From: a virus
IMG/VR virus record: IMGVR_UViG_3300042569_003232
Span: 64,001 to 128,000 of that record
Direction: 5' to 3' (one strand)
Length of the DNA stretch: 64,000 nucleotides
The position numbers and the translations under genes were made by a program. Below are positions 37,797 to 46,604 of the stretch, one piece after another. Below the pieces are notes generated by a model. That model was not told the origin of the DNA and did not search any database. It saw only the letters and a list, made by a program, of their open reading frames with translations. How positions within the stretch are numbered: position 1 is the stretch's first letter; each line of letters begins with the position of its first letter.

Positions 37797-38205
37797 ATCA
37801 GAAGGAAAATTAGAAATATCCAATGGTGCAGTTCGTTTAAAAGTATCAATGGATTTTATACGATATTACAAATCATTAATTGATAAAGAATATCGTATAT
37901 TTTCTAATTTCCCCGCGCATGGAAGCCATATCACGCTATTTCATCCTAAAATTCATGGTGTTTTAGATTCGTTTAAAGTTAAATTTATTAAAAAGTTTTA
38001 TATGGATAATAAAATACCTTTTGAATATAATCCATATATTATACAAGGAGGACATACTAAAAACTTCCGAAATTGGTATTTAAATGTAAAAAGTGTTCAA
38101 TTAAACGAAATTGTTAATTACTTAGGTGCAAGTGTCGGTCACGGTTTGCATTTAACTATTTGCAATACAAAAGGAGGAGTTCGTCCTTATATTTGGCTTA
38201 AATAA
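37780..38205 (+). CDS. 2H phosphoesterase-like protein
   Basis: 141 residues from the ATG at 37780. Two H-x-T motifs, GSHITLFHP (about 50) and HGLHLTICN (about 127), with the spacing of 2H phosphoesterases that act on 2',3'-cyclic or 2'-5' linkages. Overlaps the SLOG gene by 17 nt and converges with another 2H gene with an 8-nt overlap. Both could cleave cyclic oligonucleotides or RNA ends (inference). Confidence 0.65.
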   Translation: MNYFLKSEGKLEISNGAVRLKVSMDFIRYYKSLIDKEYRIFSNFPAHGSHITLFHPKIHGVLDSFKVKFIKKFYMDNKIPFEYNPYIIQGGHTKNFRNWYLNVKSVQLNEIVNYLGASVGHGLHLTICNTKGGVRPYIWLK

Positions 38206-38737
38206 CTGTTTTAAACGTCTCATTACCGACATTATTGGAAAACACAAACCTATTACTGGTAAATGTTTTTCCAATAATGTCGGTTTTTATTTTGGTATAT
38301 TGTTCTCCTTTGCCGGGAAGAAGATATCCAATAGTAGAGTGAGGATGATACCTTGGATAGCTATCCGTTGCATCAAAATTATTAGTTATAATATCGTTTA
38401 ATTCCATTAATGATTTTGATTTTACATCAAATTTCAAAACATCGTATGCTTTATTCCTAAACAATGAAATATTAGTTAATGAAAAAGTAATTGGTTCAAA
38501 TTTCAACTTTTTTTCAAAAAAACTGAAATTTTGATCATGTAATCCATACTTGACGGTAATATGCGGTTTTTGCTCTAACCCATGTCTCGGTGTTAAATCA
38601 TAAACATCGCAGGGACATATTTTTTCTTGTATTTTCTGAAAGTCCGGAAGAAGAAACCCTAAGTCTAACATTAAACATGCATAAGGTCTTGGAGTTGTAT
38701 TTTCAATAAACAATTGGTAAAATTCTGTAAATTTCAT
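38198..38737 (-). CDS. 2H phosphoesterase with capsid-targeting-like N-terminus
   Basis: 179 residues. H-x-T motifs at KPHITVKYG (about 80) and HPHSTIGYL (about 132), the 2H phosphodiesterase active site. The N-terminus MKFTEFYQLFIE matches the motif shared with several other proteins here and resembles the T4 capsid-targeting sequence, so it may be packaged and injected. T4 anti-CBASS protein Acb1 is a 2H enzyme; whether this cleaves the same cyclic nucleotides is unknown. Overlaps the lysozyme-like gene by 4 nt. Confidence 0.75.
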   Translation of the reverse strand: MKFTEFYQLFIENTTPRPYACLMLDLGFLLPDFQKIQEKICPCDVYDLTPRHGLEQKPHITVKYGLHDQNFSFFEKKLKFEPITFSLTNISLFRNKAYDVLKFDVKSKSLMELNDIITNNFDATDSYPRYHPHSTIGYLLPGKGEQYTKIKTDIIGKTFTSNRFVFSNNVGNETFKTVI

Positions 38738-39672
38738 TTGTAAGTGTTTTTATTAACATCTAAGGAGTAATTAGGATGAAGCGCATTTTCTATTTCGCCC
38801 GCATTTCGTTTCATACGTAATGCAATACCATATCCTTTTTGTTTAGGGTCTGAATATTTCTTATATTCACGACTGTTAAGGTATTCTTTTGCAGCAGCTT
38901 TTAAATACACTCTTGCTACTCTGTGTTCACCCTTGAAGTATGCATCCATTGCCTTCTTAATGAGCTTTTTGGCCGTGACTGATCCTGCCAGATCACCTCG
39001 GAAAAACCCGTCCAGAATCGCCACCTTGAGCGATAATGGATATTCGTCAAATCCTAAAAACTGTTTCCGGACAGTTATTAATTTTTTCATCAAATCTTTT
39101 TTGAATATTTCTACTGCTCTAGCTTTAGATATTTCTACTTTAACCAGTTTTTTATTTTTTGTTAACACCTCATCTGGTTTAAATGTGCCGTCTTTAAGAT
39201 CCGAAGGTATTATTAAATGACCTATTCCAATTGTATTATATCCTTTATTATCTGGATAACTTTTTGTATGAATTCCTATTCCTTGAATTTCATGCTTCAT
39301 AATATACTGCATTGCAGTGTCTATGAAATTTTTATACCGACTATATTCATCAACTGATGACTTATTCACTAATGTCGTTGTGACTGGAGCAATTGGTTGC
39401 TGATTAAATGAGTTTTTAGTTTTGTATAAATTTTGCAATTTTGTTACAAAATCTGGATCTTTTAACTTTTGATCAACTTCTGTTTTAATTTCTTGAAATT
39501 TCTGTGGATTTTCTGCCAATTTCGCCACCTTCATTTCTACATCACTTGGAACACTCCATGTTATTCCTGCAATTGCCAGCATTCCGATTTTTCTTAAAAA
39601 ATCCTTTACTCCTTCTTCTACAACAATATCTCGGTGTTCAACTACTAAATGGAACAGTTCATCAAATTTCAT
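38734..39672 (-). CDS. lysozyme-like protein (GH24-type) with capsid-targeting-like N-terminus
   Basis: 312 residues. N-terminus MKFDELFHLVVE, then a hydrophobic helix (about 28-42), a linker, and from about residue 140 a lysozyme-like core: KHEIQGIGIHT (catalytic Glu), D-NKGYNTIGIGH (E-D-T spacing of GH24), then LKVAILDGFFRG and helices. It should cut peptidoglycan. It may be a tail- or head-carried murein hydrolase used at entry. An ATAAATA box lies 5 nt before the ATG. Confidence 0.65.
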   Translation of the reverse strand: MKFDELFHLVVEHRDIVVEEGVKDFLRKIGMLAIAGITWSVPSDVEMKVAKLAENPQKFQEIKTEVDQKLKDPDFVTKLQNLYKTKNSFNQQPIAPVTTTLVNKSSVDEYSRYKNFIDTAMQYIMKHEIQGIGIHTKSYPDNKGYNTIGIGHLIIPSDLKDGTFKPDEVLTKNKKLVKVEISKARAVEIFKKDLMKKLITVRKQFLGFDEYPLSLKVAILDGFFRGDLAGSVTAKKLIKKAMDAYFKGEHRVARVYLKAAAKEYLNSREYKKYSDPKQKGYGIALRMKRNAGEIENALHPNYSLDVNKNTYK

Positions 39673-39677
39673 ATAGA

Positions 39678-39684
39678 TATTTAT
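39678..39684 (-). promoter_or_regulatory. late-promoter-like ATAAATA box
   Basis: ATAAATA on the minus strand, 5-nt gap to the ATG at 39672. Confidence 0.5.
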
Positions 39685-39698
39685 TCTATATTGTTATT

Positions 39699-40202
39699 TT
39701 ATTTGGTTGAACTAAATGCATCTCTTTGGCGTTTTATAACATCTTCATTTGATTCAAATATATGAAGATTTGATGACTTGTAATATTCTATATCTTGTTT
39801 TTTCTTTTCTAATAATGTTTTTAAAAAATTCTGCATTTCTTTACCATTTTCCGTTTTCATGTCTAAGTTTAATATAATTTCATACAAAATAGTATTTAAA
39901 TCATTATTATATTTTCCAAAAAAGATACTGCTATATTTTACATCTACTTCTCTCTCAGAAACAATTGATTTCTTTTCTGTTACAATATCAATTAATCTTC
40001 CTGAATCGTAGTCTCCTTCCCACTTAAATCGGTTCAAATTTATTTTATTATCAGTTAAACCCAACTCACTAAAAGAATATTTTTTAATAAGCATTTTCTG
40101 TAATAATGTTTCTGGAAACATAGAAACATCAAATGTAAAAGTTGTGAACTTTCTAGTAGAAAGATTAAATAATGCATATAAAAAGAAATTATTTTCGGAC
40201 AT
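39699..40202 (-). CDS. hypothetical protein
   Basis: 167 residues, alpha/beta with a Lys/Asp-rich helical C-terminus. No recognised motif. Lies just downstream (minus strand) of a strong terminator, so it needs its own promoter, which I did not identify. Confidence 0.55.
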   Translation of the reverse strand: MSENNFFLYALFNLSTRKFTTFTFDVSMFPETLLQKMLIKKYSFSELGLTDNKINLNRFKWEGDYDSGRLIDIVTEKKSIVSEREVDVKYSSIFFGKYNNDLNTILYEIILNLDMKTENGKEMQNFLKTLLEKKKQDIEYYKSSNLHIFESNEDVIKRQRDAFSSTK

Positions 40203-40237
40203 AATAAAGGGAGGATTTTTAGTCCTCCCTTTATTAT
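40201..40237 (-). terminator. strong terminator
   Basis: ATAATAAAGGGAGGA and its exact reverse complement, 15-bp stem around a 7-nt loop, ending in T-rich sequence. It follows the stop of the large vWA gene and overlaps the start codon of the next gene. Confidence 0.88.
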
Positions 40238-40267
40238 AACTCTTCTTTTTTACCTTTTCAAGTATTA

Positions 40268-42280
40268 TTACAAATATTCATTAACTTCTGAAACTTTGAA
40301 TACCAAATCATTATATTCAAACTTTTCAGCTTTATCAATATCGGCGAACCATGAATTTGTAACAATCATAAAGAACTTTTGAGAAGAGATTTTTTGTGCA
40401 AGAAGGTCAACAGTTTCTTCCACACCTTCCAAAGTTTTTTGGCAAAACTCTACAAAGGTTTCTTTACCCAAATTCTTCAATTGTTCATCATACTTTTTAA
40501 AGAGCGGCCAACAAATAACATCACCGGGATTTTGTTTACCGTTGGCTTTGTATTTCTTATAGCTTTCGCTTGCAGAAATCTTGCTTGCACCCTTTAATTG
40601 AGCAGTCAATTCTACGAATGGAATAAAGTCTGCATTCTCATCCTTCGCTTTGCCTTCGCTTTTTGGAGAATACCGCATAGCATAATCCAATCCCATTTCC
40701 TCCAACAATACAGCACCTTCGGGACCATACATGCTTACTCGCTTATCTTCTGCATGTTTTTGGGACGCATGCGCTTTGATATACATTCGAAGTACGCTTG
40801 CATGAGCTTTTTCAGAAATAAGAGTTTTATACAAATTGGAAAAACTCTTTATAGAAAGTTCTTTTTGATCTTCATCAAAAAGGTCAATAACATCATTTGG
40901 AACAAGATTAATTACTTTATCCGTATTTTCATTATGAAGAACAATATTTCCAAAGTTGAAATCGCCATTTGCTACAAATGCATAATTTCGATATGTAGTG
41001 CTTTCAATCGGAAGAACAATTGGTGTATGCGAACGGGTATTAAATTCTTCTACTCGTTTTTTCAAATCTTCGTCCAGAATAGATTTAATCTGTCCTTCAC
41101 GAACTGTGAGAAAACTAATATTTGCCCGATTTTCATTGCCAATGATATTTATAATTCTTGCAGGAGCAACACTTGTTTCGAATTCTACCTTGCTAACATC
41201 CTCTCCTTTTCTGGAAATAGACTTGTATTGTGAATTATGTAGGTCAATGGTAACTTTACCAATATCCTTTTTAATATTCTTCAAGAATTCGGTAAGAGTC
41301 ATTCCAGTATTTTGATCGGATTTTTCTACCGCAGAAAGACTAGTGGCTTTTTCCTTCAAGAAGTTTTCCGCTTGACCTTTTTGCAGAACAGTAAATGCCT
41401 TTTGAAGTTTCTTTGCAGAAAGATTATCTCCAGCTTTTCTAAGAACCAGAACACCAAGATTTGCTTTATTCTTTTGAGAAAGAATTTGTGCCAAAGAATA
41501 AACAAACACAGGATTATTCAATTGTTCTGATGGAAGTGCATTCAACTCATTATAATTTACTGCAAACAGTTCGCTCTCCTTTTTCGTTGCCAATGCAGAA
41601 ACCGTATTATCCGCTTTAACTTCCAATGGAAGAATATCCGTTTCGGTTACTTGCCAAACCAAATCAAAAGATTGAGGAAGTTTAACAGAAACAAGGGTTT
41701 TCTTATTAGAAATAAGATCAGATGCGCTCTTTTTCATTTCGGTGAAATCAGAAATATGATTAAACACACCTCCAATATTTTCTGCCATTTCAAGCAATAA
41801 TTTACGATCATAATAGCTGGAATAACCAACCATCATTTTATATGAAAATGAATTTTTCAATGAAGCACAAACTTGAATAATATCATTGTATGATCCTCCC
41901 GAATTATGGTATCCATCCGATAGCCACATCAAAACATTCTCCGTATTTCCTGTTAATTGTCTAACATCTTTAATTGTTTCTTCTACAGTTTGAAGAATTT
42001 GGAGAAAATTGGTCAATCCTCTTGCATAAATTTTCTCCTCGATCAATTTATCAATTCCTTTCAAATTTGATGCTCCTTTACAAATCCAAGAATAATCACC
42101 TGTGGAAGAGAAATACCCTAGAGTAAACGTGTCTCCCGGACTCATTAGGTCTTTTATAGAACTAATCGTTGCCTTCAAATCTCGGATGGAATAAGCCATT
42201 GACCCTGAGAGGTCGCAAATACACATATAATTCGTCGGAGAATTTTTGGAGTCATTATTTTTAGGAATTACTATTTTCAT
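40268..42280 (-). CDS. large von Willebrand factor A domain protein
   Basis: 670 residues. N-terminal vWA domain with MIDAS CDLSGSM (D23, S25, S27), GLTNFLQ and WLSDGYHNSGG. The C-terminal 450 residues are unrecognised and mostly helical. It is the second vWA protein in 5 kb. Good match of both sides to a consensus promoter and a strong terminator indicates a separately regulated monocistron. Possibly a chaperone-like partner of a MoxR-type or other ATPase, none of which is adjacent. Confidence 0.82.
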   Translation of the reverse strand: MKIVIPKNNDSKNSPTNYMCICDLSGSMAYSIRDLKATISSIKDLMSPGDTFTLGYFSSTGDYSWICKGASNLKGIDKLIEEKIYARGLTNFLQILQTVEETIKDVRQLTGNTENVLMWLSDGYHNSGGSYNDIIQVCASLKNSFSYKMMVGYSSYYDRKLLLEMAENIGGVFNHISDFTEMKKSASDLISNKKTLVSVKLPQSFDLVWQVTETDILPLEVKADNTVSALATKKESELFAVNYNELNALPSEQLNNPVFVYSLAQILSQKNKANLGVLVLRKAGDNLSAKKLQKAFTVLQKGQAENFLKEKATSLSAVEKSDQNTGMTLTEFLKNIKKDIGKVTIDLHNSQYKSISRKGEDVSKVEFETSVAPARIINIIGNENRANISFLTVREGQIKSILDEDLKKRVEEFNTRSHTPIVLPIESTTYRNYAFVANGDFNFGNIVLHNENTDKVINLVPNDVIDLFDEDQKELSIKSFSNLYKTLISEKAHASVLRMYIKAHASQKHAEDKRVSMYGPEGAVLLEEMGLDYAMRYSPKSEGKAKDENADFIPFVELTAQLKGASKISASESYKKYKANGKQNPGDVICWPLFKKYDEQLKNLGKETFVEFCQKTLEGVEETVDLLAQKISSQKFFMIVTNSWFADIDKAEKFEYNDLVFKVSEVNEYL

Positions 42281-42288
42281 ATTCGTGT

Positions 42289-42316
42289 ATTATACTCAGA
42301 CTACTCCTTAAGTCAA
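42289..42316 (-). promoter_or_regulatory. near-consensus sigma70-like promoter of large vWA gene
   Basis: TTGACT (42311-42316), 16-nt spacer, TATAAT (42289-42294), minus strand, 8-nt gap to the ATG. Best -10 match in the window. Confidence 0.82.
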
Positions 42317-43303
42317 GAGCTTATTTTTGGCATTTTTTGCGTCTTCTTCTGAATCAAAATATCCAATCACTATCTGTTTTTTACCATTATAGTAATATGC
42401 TCTCCACCTGCCATTTTTCATACAGTTTATTCCTTTCTCAGAAGATGTTTGATTTAAACGCTGTTTCCAATGTTCGATCTGAACCGAAAAATTACTCAAA
42501 TCATATTTGAAATTAGGAAAATTCAATGGTTTGTTCAATTTATAATAAATTATGAATTTATCAACTATATGTGCTGCTTCTTCTTCAGAAGATATAAAAT
42601 CTATTCTCATTTTTTCAGGAATTTTTAATATATCCAATCTAACTCTCCACTTAGTCTTCTTTTTATTACAAGACACATAATTATATTTTGATGTATGGTG
42701 CGTTTTTATAAATTCATTATAGAAAGTTTCTAAATCTATTTTTATAAATTCTTCACGCCTGTCATCGAAATTGATCCGTGCATCATCACCGAACAAATAT
42801 AAAACTAATTTATCATATGCTTCTGCTGCTAATAGCTCATTTTCGAATTTTCTAGATACAACTATTTTATTGACTCTTACTGATGTATGATACTCTCCAC
42901 GTTGATCCACCCATACTCCCGTATATTTAGATGATTTTGTGTTCATAATTTTCTTATTTTTTCGCCCTTGGTTAATTTTTGATAACTTCCTCTTTGTGTC
43001 CTCATGGACAGTTATTTTGCCACATAATTCGTATTTTAAATTATATCCATTCGGACTTATACTATTGAACATATTTATGTAATCATACTCTGCCTTATTA
43101 ATATATTCTCGACTTTCATTACCTTCAATAATTTCAAACGTAAAATTATCTTCTCCATATTTCTGAATAGCTCTAGAAATATAAGATACACACCACTTAC
43201 TTTTAAAATTTTTATGTTGATTAAATCTTTTTTCTGGATTATTTGTCTGACCAATATAAATCTTACCGTTAATTTTATTTGTTATCCTATATACAAAATA
43301 CAT
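42308..43303 (-). CDS. GIY-YIG homing endonuclease with NUMOD/AP2-like repeats
   Basis: 331 residues. N-terminal GIY-YIG nuclease: FVYRITNKINGKIYIGQTNNPEKRFNQH (Y, Y, R, then E and N further on). Then a NUMOD-like HEDTKRKLSKI motif and three AP2/ERF-like DNA-binding repeats (KYTGVWVDQRGEYHTSV; YNYVSCNKKKTKWRVRL; GINCMKNGRWRAYY, each followed by E-EEA-type helices). A mobile element inserted between the 2OG-oxygenase and vWA genes. Its SD and ATG are buried in a perfect hairpin. Confidence 0.9.
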   Translation of the reverse strand: MYFVYRITNKINGKIYIGQTNNPEKRFNQHKNFKSKWCVSYISRAIQKYGEDNFTFEIIEGNESREYINKAEYDYINMFNSISPNGYNLKYELCGKITVHEDTKRKLSKINQGRKNKKIMNTKSSKYTGVWVDQRGEYHTSVRVNKIVVSRKFENELLAAEAYDKLVLYLFGDDARINFDDRREEFIKIDLETFYNEFIKTHHTSKYNYVSCNKKKTKWRVRLDILKIPEKMRIDFISSEEEAAHIVDKFIIYYKLNKPLNFPNFKYDLSNFSVQIEHWKQRLNQTSSEKGINCMKNGRWRAYYYNGKKQIVIGYFDSEEDAKNAKNKLLT

Positions 43304-43336
43304 ACTTCCTATTACTTAGTCGGAAGTATGTATTTT
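43295..43336 (-). promoter_or_regulatory. 15-bp hairpin over SD and start codon of the GIY-YIG gene
   Basis: 43295-43309 and 43322-43336 are perfect reverse complements around a 12-nt loop. On the minus strand the second arm contains GGAAGT-ATG, i.e. ribosome-binding site and start codon. Read-through transcripts from the upstream oxygenase gene would hide the start, as known for T4 homing endonuclease genes such as I-TevI. It may also act as a terminator. Confidence 0.75.
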
Positions 43337-43345
43337 ATGCAACTA

Positions 43346-43825
43346 CTATTCTGCCACTACCAAAGAATATCTTTGATATTTTACCGGACATACCCAATGA
43401 ACTGAATCATAAGGAAAATCTATATATTGACCTGCTTTATCAAAAACTTTAACCAAATTATGATTTTGGTCTTCACAAACCAAACCATCAACTTCCGAAT
43501 CAGTTAATGTAATCAAATGGATTTTTCTCACAATATATGCATCCCGATGAGGCGAAATATAATCTCCCGGATCATATCTTTGAATTTGAATAAATGAATA
43601 GCAATCTTTTAATTCCTGTGGAAAATCAGAATTCTCAAAAATACAATTTTTCAAATCTTCACTCATTTGGTTATCTTTCAAAGTTTTAAACTTTGAAAAA
43701 ATTCCCGGAATTAAACTTTCATGTTTATCTTCGTTTTCTCGGGGCTGAAATAAATGATCATGCAGTTTTATATAGATCATTATATCATCTACATTTCTAA
43801 TAAAATTTGGAATAAGTGTTATCAT
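43346..43825 (-). CDS. 2-oxoglutarate/Fe(II)-dependent oxygenase (prolyl hydroxylase-like)
   Basis: 159 residues. The iron triad H93-x-D95 ... H143 and the oxoglutarate-binding R152 are present in HRDAY, VHWV and QRYS, with YDPGDYISPHRD the standard context. It could hydroxylate a protein or a modified base; phage members of unknown role are common. Overlaps the next gene by 4 nt. Confidence 0.82.
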   Translation of the reverse strand: MITLIPNFIRNVDDIMIYIKLHDHLFQPRENEDKHESLIPGIFSKFKTLKDNQMSEDLKNCIFENSDFPQELKDCYSFIQIQRYDPGDYISPHRDAYIVRKIHLITLTDSEVDGLVCEDQNHNLVKVFDKAGQYIDFPYDSVHWVCPVKYQRYSLVVAE

Positions 43826-44028
43826 AATGCGAGTTGAACCTGTTTATTGTTTGATGTATTATGAACATGTAATAAATCATAGTTATAATTATCGGCTTTA
43901 TCTTCGGCATATAAAACTGCTTTATCATCCGAAATTGAGGAAATTCCTTCTGTAAATAGGAAATAATTTAATTCTCCGTACTGATCTACAAATTTTTCCC
44001 GACTTTTAAAAACAGCTAAATATTGCAT
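43822..44028 (-). CDS. small hypothetical protein
   Basis: 68 residues, acidic, mixed fold, coupled to the oxygenase gene by a 4-nt overlap. No motif recognised. Confidence 0.5.
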   Translation of the reverse strand: MQYLAVFKSREKFVDQYGELNYFLFTEGISSISDDKAVLYAEDKADNYNYDLLHVHNTSNNKQVQLAL

Positions 44029-44053
44029 AACTTCATTATACTATTGTTCTAAT

Positions 44054-44605
44054 CTATGTAAACTTATTTTTAGATATTTTATAAACAAAATTCCGTTTGC
44101 CTGTACCATAATAATTATCTAATTCATCTGGTGAATTTAAAATTATTTCCGTTCCTTTATCAGTATCCACTACAGTCAATTTTATATCTGAATCTTTTGC
44201 TAATCTTTTGTATAAATGGAATCCTTCTTTTGTATGAAAAGTAGAAGATAATATATAAGAAAAATTCAATAATAAATAATTTTTAAAAACATCTGACATG
44301 TGAAATTCATAAGGCACACCTTTAATTGTTTCATATATTTGTATTCCGCCATCTTTTAAAAGATAAAAATCTACATTTCCTCTCGGAACGTCATTTGTTA
44401 TAAAGAAAAGCCTTTTCAATTTTTCTTTATCATATAAAAATACATCTATTTCTGTCCCATACATTGTTTTGAACGGAACTATTTGTTTAGAATCATGTTT
44501 ATATTCTTGCCATTTATTTTGAACAGTAGTTATAGGATTAACATAAGAATCCCAAGGCTCACTCATTTCTCCTAAAAGCATTTTATAAAGATCCGAGAAT
44601 TCCAT
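44054..44605 (-). CDS. phage protein with capsid-targeting-like N-terminus
   Basis: 183 residues from the ATG at 44605. N-terminus MEFSDLYKMLLGEM fits the shared motif (Phe-acid-x-Tyr, hydrophobic, then L-x-E). The rest, with GIQIYETIKGVPYEFHMS and FHLYKRLAKDSDIKL, recalls small acetyltransferase-like phage proteins but no CoA motif is clear. Could be head-packaged. It starts 2 nt after the metallophosphoesterase stop. Confidence 0.6.
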   Translation of the reverse strand: MEFSDLYKMLLGEMSEPWDSYVNPITTVQNKWQEYKHDSKQIVPFKTMYGTEIDVFLYDKEKLKRLFFITNDVPRGNVDFYLLKDGGIQIYETIKGVPYEFHMSDVFKNYLLLNFSYILSSTFHTKEGFHLYKRLAKDSDIKLTVVDTDKGTEIILNSPDELDNYYGTGKRNFVYKISKNKFT

Positions 44606-44606
44606 A

Positions 44607-45890
44607 TTAATCAAAGAAGAAATGTAAAAATTGGGTAACTCCTTGTTCTTTTACTACTAATGCACTTTGACGAGGACGAGATTTATATCCGGAATTATCT
44701 GCATAACGGCATCCTCCAACTAATGTAGAAAACATATAATGCTCCACATTAGTTAACTCAGAACTTTCCATGTGATGCTGATCTGCACTAATATAGTATA
44801 ATCTTTTTGCATTTTGCATTTGTTCTGGTTTTGTCATAAACAAATTGTTTATATAGTTTTCTCGACCAGAACCGGGTGCAGGCAAACGACTTTTTGTAAC
44901 TGCTGAATAACCGTGGTCCAAAAGGAACAAGTTTTGACCAACATTAAAAGTTAAAAATCTTTTATTCGTAATTTCAAAAGTTATGCGATGATCATTTTGG
45001 AAAATTAACGAAAGCATTTTCAATAAGAAATAATCTCCAAAACTAGAATGATTTCCGGGAACTGCCAAAACTCTTACGTTATTATGAACTGTTAATAAGT
45101 TCTGAATAAATTTCAAAGACGAATTTAATGCAGTTTCTAATTGTGCTTCTTGAATTGGATGCGCTTCTAATTTTGTTCCTTTATCAGTTAAACCATCCAA
45201 TCCGTGAATTAAATCTCCAAGAAATGCCAATGTAATTCTTTTGTATGAATTTTCTTTTATATGAGAAACCAGTTGATTTGAATAATCTTCGACCGTTTTT
45301 TCAGTTGCGCTAATATTCCATTCTTTTTGCGCATATAAATAGCGTTCATCTGCAATTAATCCATAATGCCAATCCGAGCAACCAACAATTAATTCCTGAT
45401 CAGATTCTTTTTGATCTTTACTAAGAGTAGGAACAAAATATTTTGGAGGTGTCCAATTTTGGAGAAAACTGTCTATTACATTCTTATAATTATGTTCAAA
45501 TAATTCCCATTTTTCGGCATTTTCTTTAATTTTATTAAATTCTACCTTTTCAAGTTTTTCTACAATTTTCGTCTTTTTAAATTCCAAAGTTTCAGAAACA
45601 ACTTCTTCTGCGGGTTTGGAACTTATATATTCGTCTGTAAAAGAAAGAGAGTCATGTGTTATGTGCATGACTCTCAAAATGTGCTGAATTACTTTGGATG
45701 ATATTCCTAGTTTATTTCCTATTTCTGTGGAAGTTAAATTTCCGGAGAACTTTGAATATAATTTTATTATTTGATTAATGCAACTATTTGTAAAAACCAA
45801 ATCAGAACCAAACTTCTTAGCTGTGAAAAATGTGTATTCATCTTTTGCTAAATCATACTCATAATGTTTATTCTTTTTGGTTAATGTCAT
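44607..45890 (-). CDS. metallophosphoesterase with N-terminal helix-turn-helix
   Basis: 427 residues. N-terminal part (TSTEIGNKLGISSKVIQHIL, about 55-75) is an HTH; from about residue 165 a metallophosphoesterase: GCSDWHYG (D-x-H), AFLGDLIHG (GD), VPGNHSSFGD (GNH), LDHGYS and SADQHHMES. It resembles SbcD/Mre11-type phage nucleases more than protein phosphatases. With a DNA-binding HTH it is probably a nuclease; the target is unknown. A promoter-like TTGACT-17-TAGATT lies at 45901-45929. Confidence 0.78.
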   Translation of the reverse strand: MTLTKKNKHYEYDLAKDEYTFFTAKKFGSDLVFTNSCINQIIKLYSKFSGNLTSTEIGNKLGISSKVIQHILRVMHITHDSLSFTDEYISSKPAEEVVSETLEFKKTKIVEKLEKVEFNKIKENAEKWELFEHNYKNVIDSFLQNWTPPKYFVPTLSKDQKESDQELIVGCSDWHYGLIADERYLYAQKEWNISATEKTVEDYSNQLVSHIKENSYKRITLAFLGDLIHGLDGLTDKGTKLEAHPIQEAQLETALNSSLKFIQNLLTVHNNVRVLAVPGNHSSFGDYFLLKMLSLIFQNDHRITFEITNKRFLTFNVGQNLFLLDHGYSAVTKSRLPAPGSGRENYINNLFMTKPEQMQNAKRLYYISADQHHMESSELTNVEHYMFSTLVGGCRYADNSGYKSRPRQSALVVKEQGVTQFLHFFFD

Positions 45891-45900
45891 GACTATATTT

Positions 45901-45929
45901 AATCTACACTACCACTAGAATCCAGTCAA
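45901..45929 (-). promoter_or_regulatory. sigma70-like promoter of metallophosphoesterase gene
   Basis: TTGACT, 17-nt spacer, TAGATT (45901-45906), minus strand; 10-nt gap to the ATG at 45890. The -35 overlaps the preceding stop codon region. Confidence 0.5.
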
Positions 45930-46604
45930 TCAAAAAGTTCCCGGACCAGTTGAATCAACTTCACTTCCTAGCAAGCCGCGTGTATCTCGACCAAATTCTT
46001 GCTTCATTAATCGAAATACTTCTTTTATATTTTTCTCATTTATATCTGAAATATTAAGATTAAAATTGCTACTTCCTCGTAGCAGACTATTCAATATAAT
46101 TCTCGTCCAATAAACTCTTTTACCATTGTCTAGTTTTTGTTCTTCAGGCAAATCTGAATTCATACTTTTAATTTTCTCAATAATACTTTGCCCTTTAAAT
46201 TCTGGTTGTTCCGTCCATTTTGAACTAACTCCTTCATAACGATCCATTGCCCATTCTACAAATCCTAAAATAGGAAGTATTTTTTTAGTTTTTTCAAAAT
46301 AATCAGGAATTTTTTCAAAAGGAATTAACTGATCTCCGACTTTCATTTTCAAGTTATGAACATCTTTACTGGAAGTATTAAAGTAAATTGCGCGAACTGC
46401 AAGTTTAGCAAGTTCTAATTCTTCTGGAGGAACGATTTCAGCAGGGGCTAATTCTTCTGGGGGCATTTCACCTTCTGGAGGAACACCCTCGTCTGGAGGC
46501 GATTCTTGTGTGTTAGCTGGCGCTTCCTGATTTTGTAATTGACCTTCTTCTGGATTTTCTGCTTCCAGAAATAATTTAGAAATATATAAATCAAAATTAG
46601 ACAT
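45930..46604 (-). CDS. Pro/Glu-rich protein with capsid-targeting-like N-terminus
   Basis: 224 residues. N-terminus MSNFDLYISKLFLEAE matches the shared motif. Residues about 16-65 are a low-complexity linker of Pro, Glu and Gln (PPDEG, PPEGE, PPEEL repeats). A helical domain follows (about 70-200). The composition suits an internal head protein or scaffold-like component. Overlaps the upstream gene by 8 nt. Confidence 0.65.
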   Translation of the reverse strand: MSNFDLYISKLFLEAENPEEGQLQNQEAPANTQESPPDEGVPPEGEMPPEELAPAEIVPPEELELAKLAVRAIYFNTSSKDVHNLKMKVGDQLIPFEKIPDYFEKTKKILPILGFVEWAMDRYEGVSSKWTEQPEFKGQSIIEKIKSMNSDLPEEQKLDNGKRVYWTRIILNSLLRGSSNFNLNISDINEKNIKEVFRLMKQEFGRDTRGLLGSEVDSTGPGTF

